Below are positions 32,650 through 41,068 of a stretch of 45,424 bases of DNA, piece by piece (within the stretch, counting starts at the first letter, position 1; each line of letters opens with the position of its first letter). This stretch comes from Candidatus Poribacteria bacterium (GTDB lineage: Bacteria > Poribacteria > WGA-4E > WGA-3G), in the NCBI GenBank assembly GCA_026710795.1, contig JAPOQK010000063.1, positions 1 to 45,424 of the forward strand, written 5' to 3'. A program made the translations under genes and the position numbers. The notes under the pieces were generated by a model. That model was not told where the DNA came from, ran no database searches, and saw only the letters and a list, made by a program, of their open reading frames with translations.

Positions 32650-33423
32650 TCAGAACTGTACCTTCTCTCTAAATTTCCGCGTAAAATCACAGCTCCGTTT
32701 TATACTGGTAACATCTTCCATCTTATACTGAACTACAAGCGGTCCCAAGAAATTAATCTCCTTCAAACCCTTTGCAAAAGTCTCAAAATCAAACACACCA
32801 CCACCCGGTTCACCACGATTGCTCCCAGAGACATGCACATCTCCTAAGCAATCTTTCATCGCAAGTGCTGCACTATATGGTTCAGCACCGTCGTTATTTA
32901 GATGATATGTATCACATGTCAAATATACGGGTAAACCTGTATCTGAAATAAAGGCAATTCCTTCGCGATAGTTATCAAGCGGACACCCCTTTTCAAATTC
33001 CAGCGCGATCTTAATACCATGCTCATCACAAGCAGGTACCATTTGAGTCAAGTTATCTGCAAGTGAATCCAGCGAATCTTGCCGTGACACATCCGCTGAG
33101 GGATTCACCCAAACTCCGATAAAGTCTGCATCAAATTTACAGGCAACTTCAAACACAATTTCAAAATGTTGCAACGCTTCATCTTTTCGAGTAGGTGTCG
33201 TTAAAATATGATTTCCGAAGCCTATCGTCGGTGCAACGAGTTTGTGTTTTTCAGCGAGGTTCACGGCATCTTCTATCTCTGCAGTTGAAAGTTCACCGAG
33301 AAAAGCAGCATTCACGGGAATGTTAATGCCTTCATATCCTGCGTCTGCGACAAGATCAAAAATCTCGGCACGTGAAAACCTTCCTAATGTACCTGAATAC
33401 GGATCGTAACATACTGCTAACAT
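32650..33423 (-). CDS. Sugar phosphate isomerase/epimerase-type TIM barrel
   Basis: A 257-residue protein of the AP-endonuclease-2/xylose-isomerase-like TIM-barrel superfamily. Metal-ligand residues are visible as Glu in ALEFEKGCPLD, Asp and His in LTCDTYHLNNDG, and His in GDVHVSGSNRGEPG, with GGGVFDFETF near the end. Members isomerise or epimerise sugars and cyclitols and frequently sit beside Gfo/Idh/MocA dehydrogenases, as here (gap 39 bp, same strand). A two-step route that oxidises then isomerises a sugar or inositol is plausible but not demonstrated. Cytosolic, full length. Confidence 0.87.
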   Translation of the reverse strand: MLAVCYDPYSGTLGRFSRAEIFDLVADAGYEGINIPVNAAFLGELSTAEIEDAVNLAEKHKLVAPTIGFGNHILTTPTRKDEALQHFEIVFEVACKFDADFIGVWVNPSADVSRQDSLDSLADNLTQMVPACDEHGIKIALEFEKGCPLDNYREGIAFISDTGLPVYLTCDTYHLNNDGAEPYSAALAMKDCLGDVHVSGSNRGEPGGGVFDFETFAKGLKEINFLGPLVVQYKMEDVTSIKRSCDFTRKFREKVQF

Positions 33424-33462
33424 GGTCTTATCTGCCCTCTGTTTTTTACGTTTATAGTTAAA

Positions 33463-34503
33463 TTAATAAACAACACCAATCTCTTCACGCCATGCGTCTA
33501 AGACTTTCATATTACCTAATGTATCGTCCCATGACATTGCCGGTGCTTGTCGTTCAGATATATGGTTAGCAACCATATCTGCTTCGTATGTAAAAAGATC
33601 ACGGTCAACTTCTACGGTTATCTCAGATGTACCTCCACCTTGATAGGAGTTAAGCACAAGCTGACTCGGTGGAAAGGTCGTATCTAAAGGTAATGCTGTT
33701 CTTGAACCACGGCAAGGTGAGGATGGCAACCAAGGACTTGGTATAGTTAATGTCCCACCAGATCCATATATTTTAACGTGACTCCCGATATTACATTCCA
33801 CAGCACAAACTATCTCAGCAATAATCTCATTCTCAAATTTTAGGGTTGCCGCTGCAATGTGATCAACACCTGTTGGTCCAACTTTTCCATGTGCCTTCAC
33901 AGAAATCGGATCTAAAAACAGTTTATTCGAAGCAGCACCTGCCACTTTACGCGCCATTGAGGCAGTATAGCAACCAATATCAAGGATTCCACCACCACCC
34001 ATTTCACGATTGAAGAGTCTACTTTCGGGATTGAAATTGGATTGAAATCCGAATGTTGCTTGTATGAAACACACTTCACCGATTGATCCGTTCTGTATCA
34101 AATCAACCATACGTTCTATCTGTGGATGACAACGGTACATAAATGCTTCCATAAGAAAAACGTCATTTTCACGTGCTGCATCAACCATTCCTGATGTCGT
34201 AGTGTGATCTATACTAATCGGTTTCTCAACCAAAATATGCTTCTTCGCTTCAGCGGTCTTTATTACCCATTCTGCATGGTGTGGATGTATTGTAGAAATA
34301 TAAACCGCATCAATATCGTCATCTGCTAACAATGCTTCATAAGAATTATATGATCGTGGAATATCAAAAACATTAGCAAAATTTTCAGCGCGTGATTCGG
34401 TACGACTTGCAACTGCAAGAATTTGTCCTGTATCAGTAAACCTCATTCCATTGCAAAATACATGAGCTATACCGCCTGGTCCTATTACACCCCAATTTAA
34501 CAT
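33463..34503 (-). CDS. Gfo/Idh/MocA family oxidoreductase
   Basis: A 346-residue NAD(P)-dependent dehydrogenase: Rossmann motif GVIGPGGIAHVF, the lysine motif VEKPIS near residue 95, the helix GGGILDIGCYTASMARKVAG and the substrate-domain strand KIYGSGGTLTIPSP. It resembles the glucose-fructose oxidoreductase/dihydrodiol dehydrogenase branch (HPHHAEW, MEAFMYRCHPQ). Substrates of that branch include sugars and trans-diols. It has no export signal. GGAG lies before the ATG. It is upstream of the TIM-barrel gene in one transcript, which suggests a joint sugar pathway. Confidence 0.93.
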   Translation of the reverse strand: MLNWGVIGPGGIAHVFCNGMRFTDTGQILAVASRTESRAENFANVFDIPRSYNSYEALLADDDIDAVYISTIHPHHAEWVIKTAEAKKHILVEKPISIDHTTTSGMVDAARENDVFLMEAFMYRCHPQIERMVDLIQNGSIGEVCFIQATFGFQSNFNPESRLFNREMGGGGILDIGCYTASMARKVAGAASNKLFLDPISVKAHGKVGPTGVDHIAAATLKFENEIIAEIVCAVECNIGSHVKIYGSGGTLTIPSPWLPSSPCRGSRTALPLDTTFPPSQLVLNSYQGGGTSEITVEVDRDLFTYEADMVANHISERQAPAMSWDDTLGNMKVLDAWREEIGVVY

Positions 34504-34828
34504 CTATGCTTATCTCCTTCAATCAATATGCAACTTGTTTGCATCACTTTATCATATTTGTTCATATTTAGCAATGGGTTTGGAAGGTTTGGGTGTTTAT
34601 CATTATTATCAAGTGTTGCGGTAAGTACAGAAAACGCAGAGGACGCGGAAGGACAATTGTTTTTCAATGTTGTTTTCTAAGGAATAGCGTAATGGTAGGT
34701 AGTGTAATTCTATGTCTTCTGCGATTCTGACAAATTGAAATCAAGTATATAAGCACACCAACATATAAGATCGTATAGTTTATGTCAAATTTTTACACGC
34801 ACGTCTCTGTATGTCTCTGGATTACAGT

Positions 34829-34857
34829 TTGACTTTTCATGTAATTTACATTATAAT
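34829..34857 (+). promoter_or_regulatory. Promoter of the E1-like operon
   Basis: TTGACT (34829-34834), 17 nt, TATAAT (34852-34857) is a strong sigma70 promoter with a start near 34864 and a leader of about 118 nt. The rest of the 478-bp gap 34504-34981 shows no gene; 34641-34656 resembles the GCAGAGGACGCGGAAGGAC-type interspersed DNA seen in many genomes. Confidence 0.6.
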
Positions 34858-34981
34858 AGATTCCAATATCCACAATTAAAAATTAGGAAAAAATGCAATT
34901 TTACTCTATAAATTAATTTAACATATTCAACCTAATACCTACTACTCGTTGGTTAAATATAACATACTTTAGGAGAAATAG

Positions 34982-35227
34982 ATGGCAACGATTGTAAGAC
35001 ACGATGATACAGGTAAAAATTACTGCTTACTCGGTACAGGTTTTGGGGTATTTCAGTCCTCAAAACCAAATGTCTTTTTTGGTAATCTTATGGCGGATGT
35101 AGACGAAGGTGAATACGCTATGGTCTGTGTTTGTGATAAGGCTGGTGAAATTTACTGGATAGATGCAGCCAAGGTTACCGTTGTAAGCGTTGACGGACAT
35201 AATGTTGGAGAACTCCCACTGGCATAA
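34982..35227 (+). CDS. Small hypothetical protein, 81 residues
   Basis: I do not recognise a family. The protein begins MATIVRHDDTGKNYCLLGTG and is beta-rich, with EYAMVCVCDKAGEIYWIDAA and AKVTVVSVDG, suggesting a small barrel or SH3-like fold. AGGAG lies 6 nt before the ATG. It is the first gene of a plus-strand operon with a 192-residue hypothetical protein, the E1-like enzyme and a small membrane protein. Its C-terminus (GELPLA) does not end in Gly-Gly, so it is not an obvious ubiquitin-like carrier. Confidence 0.7.
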   Translation: MATIVRHDDTGKNYCLLGTGFGVFQSSKPNVFFGNLMADVDEGEYAMVCVCDKAGEIYWIDAAKVTVVSVDGHNVGELPLA

Positions 35228-35304
35228 TTGAGTTTCAATGATCATTCTACAGTAGGATAATTACTTCAATATACTTTTACTCACGAAAGGATTATATACA
35301 CCGA

Positions 35305-35883
35305 ATGGAATTACAACAGATTAATATCAAGGTTTTCACAACCGAAGATAGCACTATTAACTACACCAACTTTATTAAGGTTTTCAACCGATGGATGGAA
35401 GAAGCTGATTCCGATGATTACCTTAACTATGCCGACTATTCACACGTTGATGCCGGTCCAGGCGTGCTGTTGATATTGAAACAAGCGAACTATAGCATTG
35501 ACAATGCTTATCATGAAACGGGTTTTCTTTACAACAGAAAGCATAATGTAGAAGGTGAAAACGGTGATAAAATTCGTCAGGCACTTACTGATGTACTCTC
35601 TAAGTGTGAACTTCTTGAAGCATCTGAAGAATTGGAAAATGCTATTCGTTTCAACGGTTCAGATATCTTATTTATGATAAATAACCGAAACATTGCACCG
35701 AATACCACAGATACTGCAAATGCAATTCAAGCTGACCTTGAACCTGTCCTAAAACAGATGTATGGAGATGATGATTTCACAATAGAACGGACATCTGAGG
35801 ATATCCGAGAACGATTTGCCCTACGAATCTCCACCAATTCAGATAAACCTATCTCAGAACTCATTGCCAATCTCGGAGGATAA
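35305..35883 (+). CDS. Conserved hypothetical protein with C-terminal LGG
   Basis: A 192-residue cytosolic protein. It begins MELQQINIKVFTTEDSTINY, with NRWMEEADSDDYLNYADYSH and VDAGPGVLLILKQANYSIDN. FLYNRKHNVEGENGDKI and NNRNIAPNTTDTANAI follow in the second half. It resembles a family of bacterial conserved hypothetical proteins I recall, but without a function. The last residues are ELIANLGG; a free C-terminal Gly-Gly is the feature E1-like enzymes adenylate on ThiS, MoaD and ubiquitin-like proteins. The E1-like gene starts 1 nt after its stop codon. Whether this is meaningful or chance is open. Confidence 0.7.
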   Translation: MELQQINIKVFTTEDSTINYTNFIKVFNRWMEEADSDDYLNYADYSHVDAGPGVLLILKQANYSIDNAYHETGFLYNRKHNVEGENGDKIRQALTDVLSKCELLEASEELENAIRFNGSDILFMINNRNIAPNTTDTANAIQADLEPVLKQMYGDDDFTIERTSEDIRERFALRISTNSDKPISELIANLGG

Positions 35884-35884
35884 A

Positions 35885-36691
35885 ATGTATAGTTTTTCCA
35901 ACGAACAGATTGAGCGATATAGTCGACATATAATCCTCAAAGAGGTAGGTGGGATTGGACAGACAAAACTACTTGAGTCTAAAGTGTTACTAATAGGAGC
36001 AGGTGGACTCGGTTCTCCTATTGGTGTCTACCTTGCAGCAGCAGGGGTGGGTACACTCGGTATTATTGATGATGATGTGGTTGACTTAAGTAACTTGCAG
36101 CGACAAATATTACACGGAACAAGCGATATTGGCATACCTAAAACGAAGTCTGCAGAAGCCACCATCACCGAGATGAATCCTGATGTTAAGGTGATCCCTC
36201 ACAACGAACGTATCAACTCAGACAATGCATTTGGGATACTGGAACAGTACGATCTAATTATTGATGGATGTGACAACTTTCCAACACGCTATCTCCTCAA
36301 CGACGCTTGCGTCATGCTTGGAAAACCGATTGTGCATGGAAGCATATTCCAATTTGAAGGTCAGGTAACCGTCATATATCCCGGTAAGGGTCCCTGTTAT
36401 CGTTGCATCTTCCCCGAACCACCGCCAGCAGGAATGGCACCGAGTTGTCAAGAAGCAGGTGTCTTTGGTGTACTACCCGGTATTATCGGCACAATTCAAG
36501 CTGTTGAAGCGATAAAAGTCCTTTTAGATATTGGTGAAACGTTGATGGGAACCCTCCTACTTTTCAACGCACTAACCATGGATTTCAAGCGTTTGAAACT
36601 CCGTCAAGATAGCAGCTGTCCTATGTGCGGTGAAAACCCCTCCATTAAGGAACTTATTGATTATGAGGAATTCTGTGAAGTGCGATGGTAA
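35885..36691 (+). CDS. ThiF/MoeB/HesA-type E1-like adenylyltransferase
   Basis: A 268-residue protein: GAGGLG nucleotide motif at 38-43, LIGAGGLGSPIGVYLAAAGV, DLSNLQRQILH at 67-77 and IIDGCDNFPTRYLLND. It has paired zinc Cys (Cys171-x-x-Cys174 and Cys245-x-x-Cys248) and a conserved Cys188 in APSCQEAGV. It activates the C-terminus of a carrier protein by adenylation, as in thiamin, molybdopterin or thiolation pathways. It ends at ELIDYEEFC, where MoeZ/MOCS3-like proteins begin their linker to a rhodanese domain, so this form lacks rhodanese. GGAGG precedes the ATG at 35885. Confidence 0.92.
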   Translation: MYSFSNEQIERYSRHIILKEVGGIGQTKLLESKVLLIGAGGLGSPIGVYLAAAGVGTLGIIDDDVVDLSNLQRQILHGTSDIGIPKTKSAEATITEMNPDVKVIPHNERINSDNAFGILEQYDLIIDGCDNFPTRYLLNDACVMLGKPIVHGSIFQFEGQVTVIYPGKGPCYRCIFPEPPPAGMAPSCQEAGVFGVLPGIIGTIQAVEAIKVLLDIGETLMGTLLLFNALTMDFKRLKLRQDSSCPMCGENPSIKELIDYEEFCEVRW

Positions 36692-36735
36692 TGCTTATTT
36701 AATACTATTTCAGTGTGAGAGGGGAGGACATAATT

Positions 36736-36903
36736 GTGGATAATAGTTCATGGATAATATTATTGAGTATTGCTGTTATTCTGTTCTGTCAAGTGCTTAT
36801 GCTATTTGTGATAGTACAAATTCTCAAGAAGACCAATAAAAGTCTTGCAATTATTGAGAATCACCTTGAGCATATTCTTGGAAAATTGAAGGATGATGAA
36901 TAA
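36736..36903 (+). CDS. Small single-pass membrane protein, 55 residues
   Basis: No family is recognised. A hydrophobic segment (SSWIILLSIAVILFCQVLML) is followed by a Lys-rich turn and a charged C-terminal helix ending in LGKLKDDE. The frame begins upstream at 36715, but GGAGG lies 8 nt before a GTG at 36736, so I choose a GTG start. It lies 44 bp after the E1-like gene, the last plus-strand gene here. It converges with the SDR gene that ends at 36920. Confidence 0.55.
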   Translation: MDNSSWIILLSIAVILFCQVLMLFVIVQILKKTNKSLAIIENHLEHILGKLKDDE

Positions 36904-36919
36904 GTTATTGCTTTTTCGA

Positions 36920-37681
36920 TTACGCCAATACCTCCCTCCGAATTGGCGAATCAATAAATAGCGAATCTCCTCCATCAACTGTCAATTCCAACCCCGTAAC
37001 CCACGCTGCTTCATCCGAGCATAACCAAAGCGCAGCATACGCAACATCAATTGGATTACCTAATCTCTCTAACTGAGTCGCCACAGGAGCAATTTTACCT
37101 TCTGGCAACGGATCCCAGATGATACCTGGACATAACGCATGAACACGGATGTTTTTTTCATACAGTTCTTTCGCAAGGTTTTTTGCGGTTGCTACCATTC
37201 CTGCTTTTGCTGCAGCGTAGGCAGCATTCGCATCCTGCCGTACACGGGTTCCCGCTGAAATAGTAATAATACAACCGCCACTGCGCGTATCTAAAATTGG
37301 AACAAGTCTGCGGACAGGATTGAAAAGAGTTCTTAAGTTGTTCTGCAATGCACCATCCCAGTAGTCAGGATCCATATTTGTAATATCATGTTCGGTTGAG
37401 AAATACCCACCTGCAGCATGAATGAAGCAGTCTACACCACCATATTCTGATACTACATTATTAATAAGTGTGTCTACTTGTTCTGCATCAGTCAAATCAG
37501 TCTGATGTGTTATAACGTTACCGTTGTTTGCTTGAATTCGTTCTGCGGTTTCATCCATCTTTTCAGTTGTGCGTGCGGCAAGTGCAACCTTCGCGCCTTC
37601 TTGAGCAAATAACAGTGCTGTCGCTCGACTCATGTTCGAGCCTGTACCACCGATTAGTACAACCTTGTCTTTCATTCGCAT
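36920..37681 (-). CDS. SDR family oxidoreductase
   Basis: A 253-residue short-chain dehydrogenase/reductase. The cofactor motif is VVLIGGTGSNMSRATALLFA, an unusual form of TGxxxGIG. The catalytic Tyr and Lys are in AAYAAAKAGMVATAK, after Ser in IITISAGTRV, and NNVV/HAAGGYF is the usual NAG-like strand. The C-terminal GGDSLFIDSPIRRE is typical of classical SDRs. It probably oxidises or reduces a hydroxyl group with NAD(P); the substrate is unknown. It is followed by the aminotransferase gene on the same strand, 60 bp upstream in position, so they may be co-transcribed. Confidence 0.9.
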   Translation of the reverse strand: MRMKDKVVLIGGTGSNMSRATALLFAQEGAKVALAARTTEKMDETAERIQANNGNVITHQTDLTDAEQVDTLINNVVSEYGGVDCFIHAAGGYFSTEHDITNMDPDYWDGALQNNLRTLFNPVRRLVPILDTRSGGCIITISAGTRVRQDANAAYAAAKAGMVATAKNLAKELYEKNIRVHALCPGIIWDPLPEGKIAPVATQLERLGNPIDVAYAALWLCSDEAAWVTGLELTVDGGDSLFIDSPIRREVLA

Positions 37682-37741
37682 TTATTATTCCTTTCTAAAT
37701 CAGTAACTATTTGATCAAACCTTCATACATAATCATAACCA

Positions 37742-39079
37742 TTACATTTTCTGATAACTATAATCCATTGCTGATTTCATGAGTTTCAATGCATCGTGAA
37801 TTTGTGGGAGTTCCTCAAACCCGTAAGAGATACGTAACTGCCTTTTCCCAATATCAACTATATCTCCACTCGGATGTACACAATATTCACCGGGAATATA
37901 AATCACCTTAGGATGTGGATTATTCTTAGGTCCGTCAATATTTTCATCACCAGTTGTTCTTGTCAAATACTTAAAAAAATTGGAGTTTGAGTCGGTTCTG
38001 ATATTGGCAAATGTCAGATAATAGTAGAAACCAGCACTACCACCGCGACATTCTTGAATGTCGTCATCAAACATTTCTTCTATCCACATGCTGACCTTTT
38101 TTGCCTTCTCACGATAACCATTATTGACCTTTACAATTTGAGTTTCAATACCGTTATCAAGAAGATAACTTGCAATTTCTTGATTGATAAGTGGTGCGCT
38201 GAAACCAATGTCACTTGTGCGTTGGATAATACTGTTGAGGAATGGTCCTTTCGATCCGATGAGATAGCCGATACGCAACCCAGGAGCAAGTATTTTTGAC
38301 AACGTACTAATCTCATATACGATACCGATTTCATCATAGCAGAATGCTGTCTGTAAAGGTTCAACGGTGATGTCATGGATAAGGTCGCTATATGCATTGT
38401 CAAAAAATATGGGTATTTTCCGTCCGATTTCGTGTGAAAGTTCGCTTACAATCTCAACAAGTTCCTGTTTTCGTTTATTAGAGAGAATAGTGCAGCTTGG
38501 GTTGTTAACCGTTACGACATAGAAAAACTGAATTGTCTCTTTACTATCTGCTAACGTCTTTAACTTTTCTCTTAATACGTCGGTTTGCAGTCCCTCATTG
38601 TCTTCAGGTATTGCGACAATAGAGAATCCTATTCTTTCAAGGTCGTTACAATAGATGTAGTACATTGGATCAGCAGTGATTACAATGCCAGATGGGAGAA
38701 GGTGAGTGATGCTCTCCAACAAACTGGTTGCACCGTTAGCACCGATAACAACATCTCTCTGTGAAAAGGTATCATGTGTTATGCCGACAATATGGTTGTT
38801 GATTTGGTACGATTTGATTGATTCAATTAGATTGGTTGAACCTTGCGCGCCACCATAATTGAGAGATGCTCGGTACTTTTTGGGATGCGAAAGTACTGCT
38901 TCACATGCATTTTGTATTTGTTGACGTGGGATTGTGTTTTCGTTGACATATCCCACACCGAGATTTATATCAATTCCATCACGAAAACCGACTGCATAGT
39001 CAGTCATCATCCTGTTCACTGGAGATGGAATACTTGAAGCTTTACCGTATTTAGAAAGCAAAACATCGCGAATTTTCAT
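37742..39079 (-). CDS. PLP-dependent class I/II aminotransferase
   Basis: A 445-residue fold-type I aminotransferase. The PLP lysine is in YEISTLSKILAPGLRIGYLI near residue 260, the Asp contact in IPIFFDNAYSDLIHD, and the terminal Arg is in KRQLRISYGF. The N-terminal GVGYVNENTIP segment and NNPSCTILS are typical of the AAT/MocR-like branch without a helix-turn-helix. It has about 40 residues more than a plain AAT, because of inserts around the C-terminal domain. Substrate amino acid or keto acid is unknown. Upstream of it lies the TIGR01777 gene (24-bp gap), with the HAD gene beyond. Confidence 0.88.
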   Translation of the reverse strand: MKIRDVLLSKYGKASSIPSPVNRMMTDYAVGFRDGIDINLGVGYVNENTIPRQQIQNACEAVLSHPKKYRASLNYGGAQGSTNLIESIKSYQINNHIVGITHDTFSQRDVVIGANGATSLLESITHLLPSGIVITADPMYYIYCNDLERIGFSIVAIPEDNEGLQTDVLREKLKTLADSKETIQFFYVVTVNNPSCTILSNKRKQELVEIVSELSHEIGRKIPIFFDNAYSDLIHDITVEPLQTAFCYDEIGIVYEISTLSKILAPGLRIGYLIGSKGPFLNSIIQRTSDIGFSAPLINQEIASYLLDNGIETQIVKVNNGYREKAKKVSMWIEEMFDDDIQECRGGSAGFYYYLTFANIRTDSNSNFFKYLTRTTGDENIDGPKNNPHPKVIYIPGEYCVHPSGDIVDIGKRQLRISYGFEELPQIHDALKLMKSAMDYSYQKM

Positions 39080-39103
39080 TTATTACCGTTGAAATCCACC
39101 CTT

Positions 39104-40012
39104 TTATAGTAAATCTTTGAGTGCCGATTCAAGTGTGGGGTATTGAAATTGGTATCCACATGCCTCTGTTTTTTCAGGGAGTACGCTTTGGCTTAACACA
39201 ACAAAGTTTGCAAACTCACCCATCATTATTTTTAACCCGAATGTTGGTACAGGAAAGATTGTTGGCTTACCGAGAACTGACCCAAGTGTCTTTGTAAATT
39301 CAATGTTTCTCACTGGTGAAGGAGCCGTAGCATTCAACGCACCTTCAATGTTGTCGTTATCCATAGCATGTAGTACAATCCCAATTACATCATCAACATG
39401 AATCCACGACATCCACTGATTACCACTACCAAGTTTACCTCCGACTCCCATTTTAAATGGAGGTAACACCTGTTCCAATAGTCCACCACCAATTCCAAGC
39501 ACAAGTCCAATTCGAACCCATACGACCCGTATCCCATATTCACTTGCTTTCTGTGATTCTGTTTCCCATTCCTGACACACTTCTGCCAGAAAATCAGTTC
39601 CAGGAGGTGATTCTTCAGTAAAATTTTCGTCACCACTATCACCATAAAGACCGATTGCTGATGCACAAATAAGTGTTTGGGGTTTCGTATCAGATGACGC
39701 AAAAGATGCAACCAGATTTCGTGTCGAGAGGACACGACTGTCGCGTATCCGTCGCTTTTTCTCAGCATTCCACCTTCCTGCAATAGTTTCACCTGCAAGA
39801 TGAATCACTGTGTTAACATCAGTTGTGGCTCCTGAAGGCAGTTGCTCCGTATCGGGGTTCCAAGCGTATATTTCATTCACTGAATTTAATTTCTTTCTGG
39901 CACGTTCTGGATCTCTTGAAACGGCATTCACAGTATATTCTTTTTCGCGGAGGGCATCACACACACGGCTTCCAATAAATCCTGTTGCCCCGGTGACCAA
40001 TACATTTTTCAT
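39104..40012 (-). CDS. TIGR01777-family NAD-dependent epimerase (YfcH-like)
   Basis: A 302-residue SDR39U1-type protein. The Rossmann motif is VTGATGFIGSRV; VIHLAGETIAGRWNAEKKRR and LICASAIGLYGDSGDENF are the signature of the YfcH/TIGR01777 family. SWIHVDDVIG and NATAPSPVRNIEF follow. The substrate is unknown; members have been tied to cell division or sugar metabolism only loosely. GGAGGA precedes the ATG. It lies 18 bp downstream of the HAD gene and 24 bp upstream of the aminotransferase on the same strand. Confidence 0.92.
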   Translation of the reverse strand: MKNVLVTGATGFIGSRVCDALREKEYTVNAVSRDPERARKKLNSVNEIYAWNPDTEQLPSGATTDVNTVIHLAGETIAGRWNAEKKRRIRDSRVLSTRNLVASFASSDTKPQTLICASAIGLYGDSGDENFTEESPPGTDFLAEVCQEWETESQKASEYGIRVVWVRIGLVLGIGGGLLEQVLPPFKMGVGGKLGSGNQWMSWIHVDDVIGIVLHAMDNDNIEGALNATAPSPVRNIEFTKTLGSVLGKPTIFPVPTFGLKIMMGEFANFVVLSQSVLPEKTEACGYQFQYPTLESALKDLL

Positions 40013-40030
40013 TGTTTTCCTCCATAATAT

Positions 40031-40759
40031 TTATTGTGAGAGTTCGGCGATAACAGCCTCCAATTGCCTATAATCATCAATTACTGCATCGCTGAGTGTA
40101 TCGTCTGTTTCTGATTTATTAACCCCTGCAAACCGTATCGCCTTCATACCAGCGTTTTTTGCCCCGACAATATCTGTCCGCACAATATCTCCAATATGTA
40201 TCGCTGCTTCCGGTTTAGCATTCAGCTGCTTCAGTGTAGTTTCATATTGTGCTACCACGGGTTTAGTATGTTCTGATTCATCGGAATAAGTAAATGCTGT
40301 AAAGTGCTGCAATATTCCGTCACGTTCCATAAGTTGTTTTGTGTATCTACCCGGTGTCAATGCAGAATCTGAAATAATCCCTAAAGAATACCTTTTGCTG
40401 AACGTTTCCAACATTGGTTTGACATGCGGAATCATCACTGGTGGAGACTCTAAAAATGCATTACCAAGACATACAATCAGTGAAGCAATTTCAGTTTTAT
40501 CCAGCGAAAGTTCCACCGTTTCAGCAAACTTCTTCATGCATGTTTCTACTGACACACCTATGTGTTGATGCCAACAGGTATTTGAAACCATATATGCTTC
40601 TTCCATACCTTTTGCTATTATTTCTGTATTGCATGAATACCCTTGTTTCTTCAAGTACCCATGACAATTATCTATCCGTATAGACTGCCGATTCTCCCAG
40701 TTTTCGAGAGAATCTGCATAAAGTGTTTGCCAAAAATCAAATGTAATTGCTTTGAACAT
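40031..40759 (-). CDS. HAD-superfamily hydrolase
   Basis: A 242-residue HAD-IA-type protein. Motif I is FKAITFDFWQTLYADS, in which the second Asp of DxD is Trp, as in many DFWxTL members. Motif II is the Ser in LGIISDSALTP, motif III the Lys in HTKPVVAQYE, and motif IV the IHIGDIVRTDIVGAK acid. An all-helical cap lies between motifs I and II. It probably dephosphorylates a small molecule or dehalogenates; the substrate is unknown. GGAAA lies before the ATG. It heads a run of minus-strand genes ending at 36920. Confidence 0.88.
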   Translation of the reverse strand: MFKAITFDFWQTLYADSLENWENRQSIRIDNCHGYLKKQGYSCNTEIIAKGMEEAYMVSNTCWHQHIGVSVETCMKKFAETVELSLDKTEIASLIVCLGNAFLESPPVMIPHVKPMLETFSKRYSLGIISDSALTPGRYTKQLMERDGILQHFTAFTYSDESEHTKPVVAQYETTLKQLNAKPEAAIHIGDIVRTDIVGAKNAGMKAIRFAGVNKSETDDTLSDAVIDDYRQLEAVIAELSQ

Positions 40760-40996
40760 CGTTTCCTCTATCTTCCTAAATAGATTCTATTTTTGAAGTT
40801 ATCGCCTTATTGTTTAGTGTGCAAAAATAAGATGTCATAAGTAAAGTACAGAATGCAGGGTTATTTTCCGAACTGTAATTGAAAAGAGAAACGGAAAATG
40901 GCTAAGAATGTTGACATATATCGGTTTTCTAATCAATTATGTAGGACATGAGATGCACTCTATATAGATATGTGTTGCAACTTCTTTGTATTACAA

Positions 40997-41045
40997 ATAC
41001 ATATACCCACAGCGTGCAATACACTCACGCTATGGGTATATGTAT
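40997..41045. terminator. Hairpin after the hydroxyacid dehydrogenase gene
   Basis: ATACATATACCCA (40997-41009) and AGCGT (41011-41015) pair with ACGCT (41027-41031) and TGGGTATATGTAT (41033-41045). There is one mismatch in an 18-bp stem with an 11-nt loop. It lies directly downstream of the minus-strand stop at 41069 and probably ends that transcript, though the following sequence lacks a long T-run. The remainder of 40760-41068 contains nothing I recognise. Confidence 0.6.
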
Positions 41046-41068
41046 ACACAATGAAATTACTAACGGAC

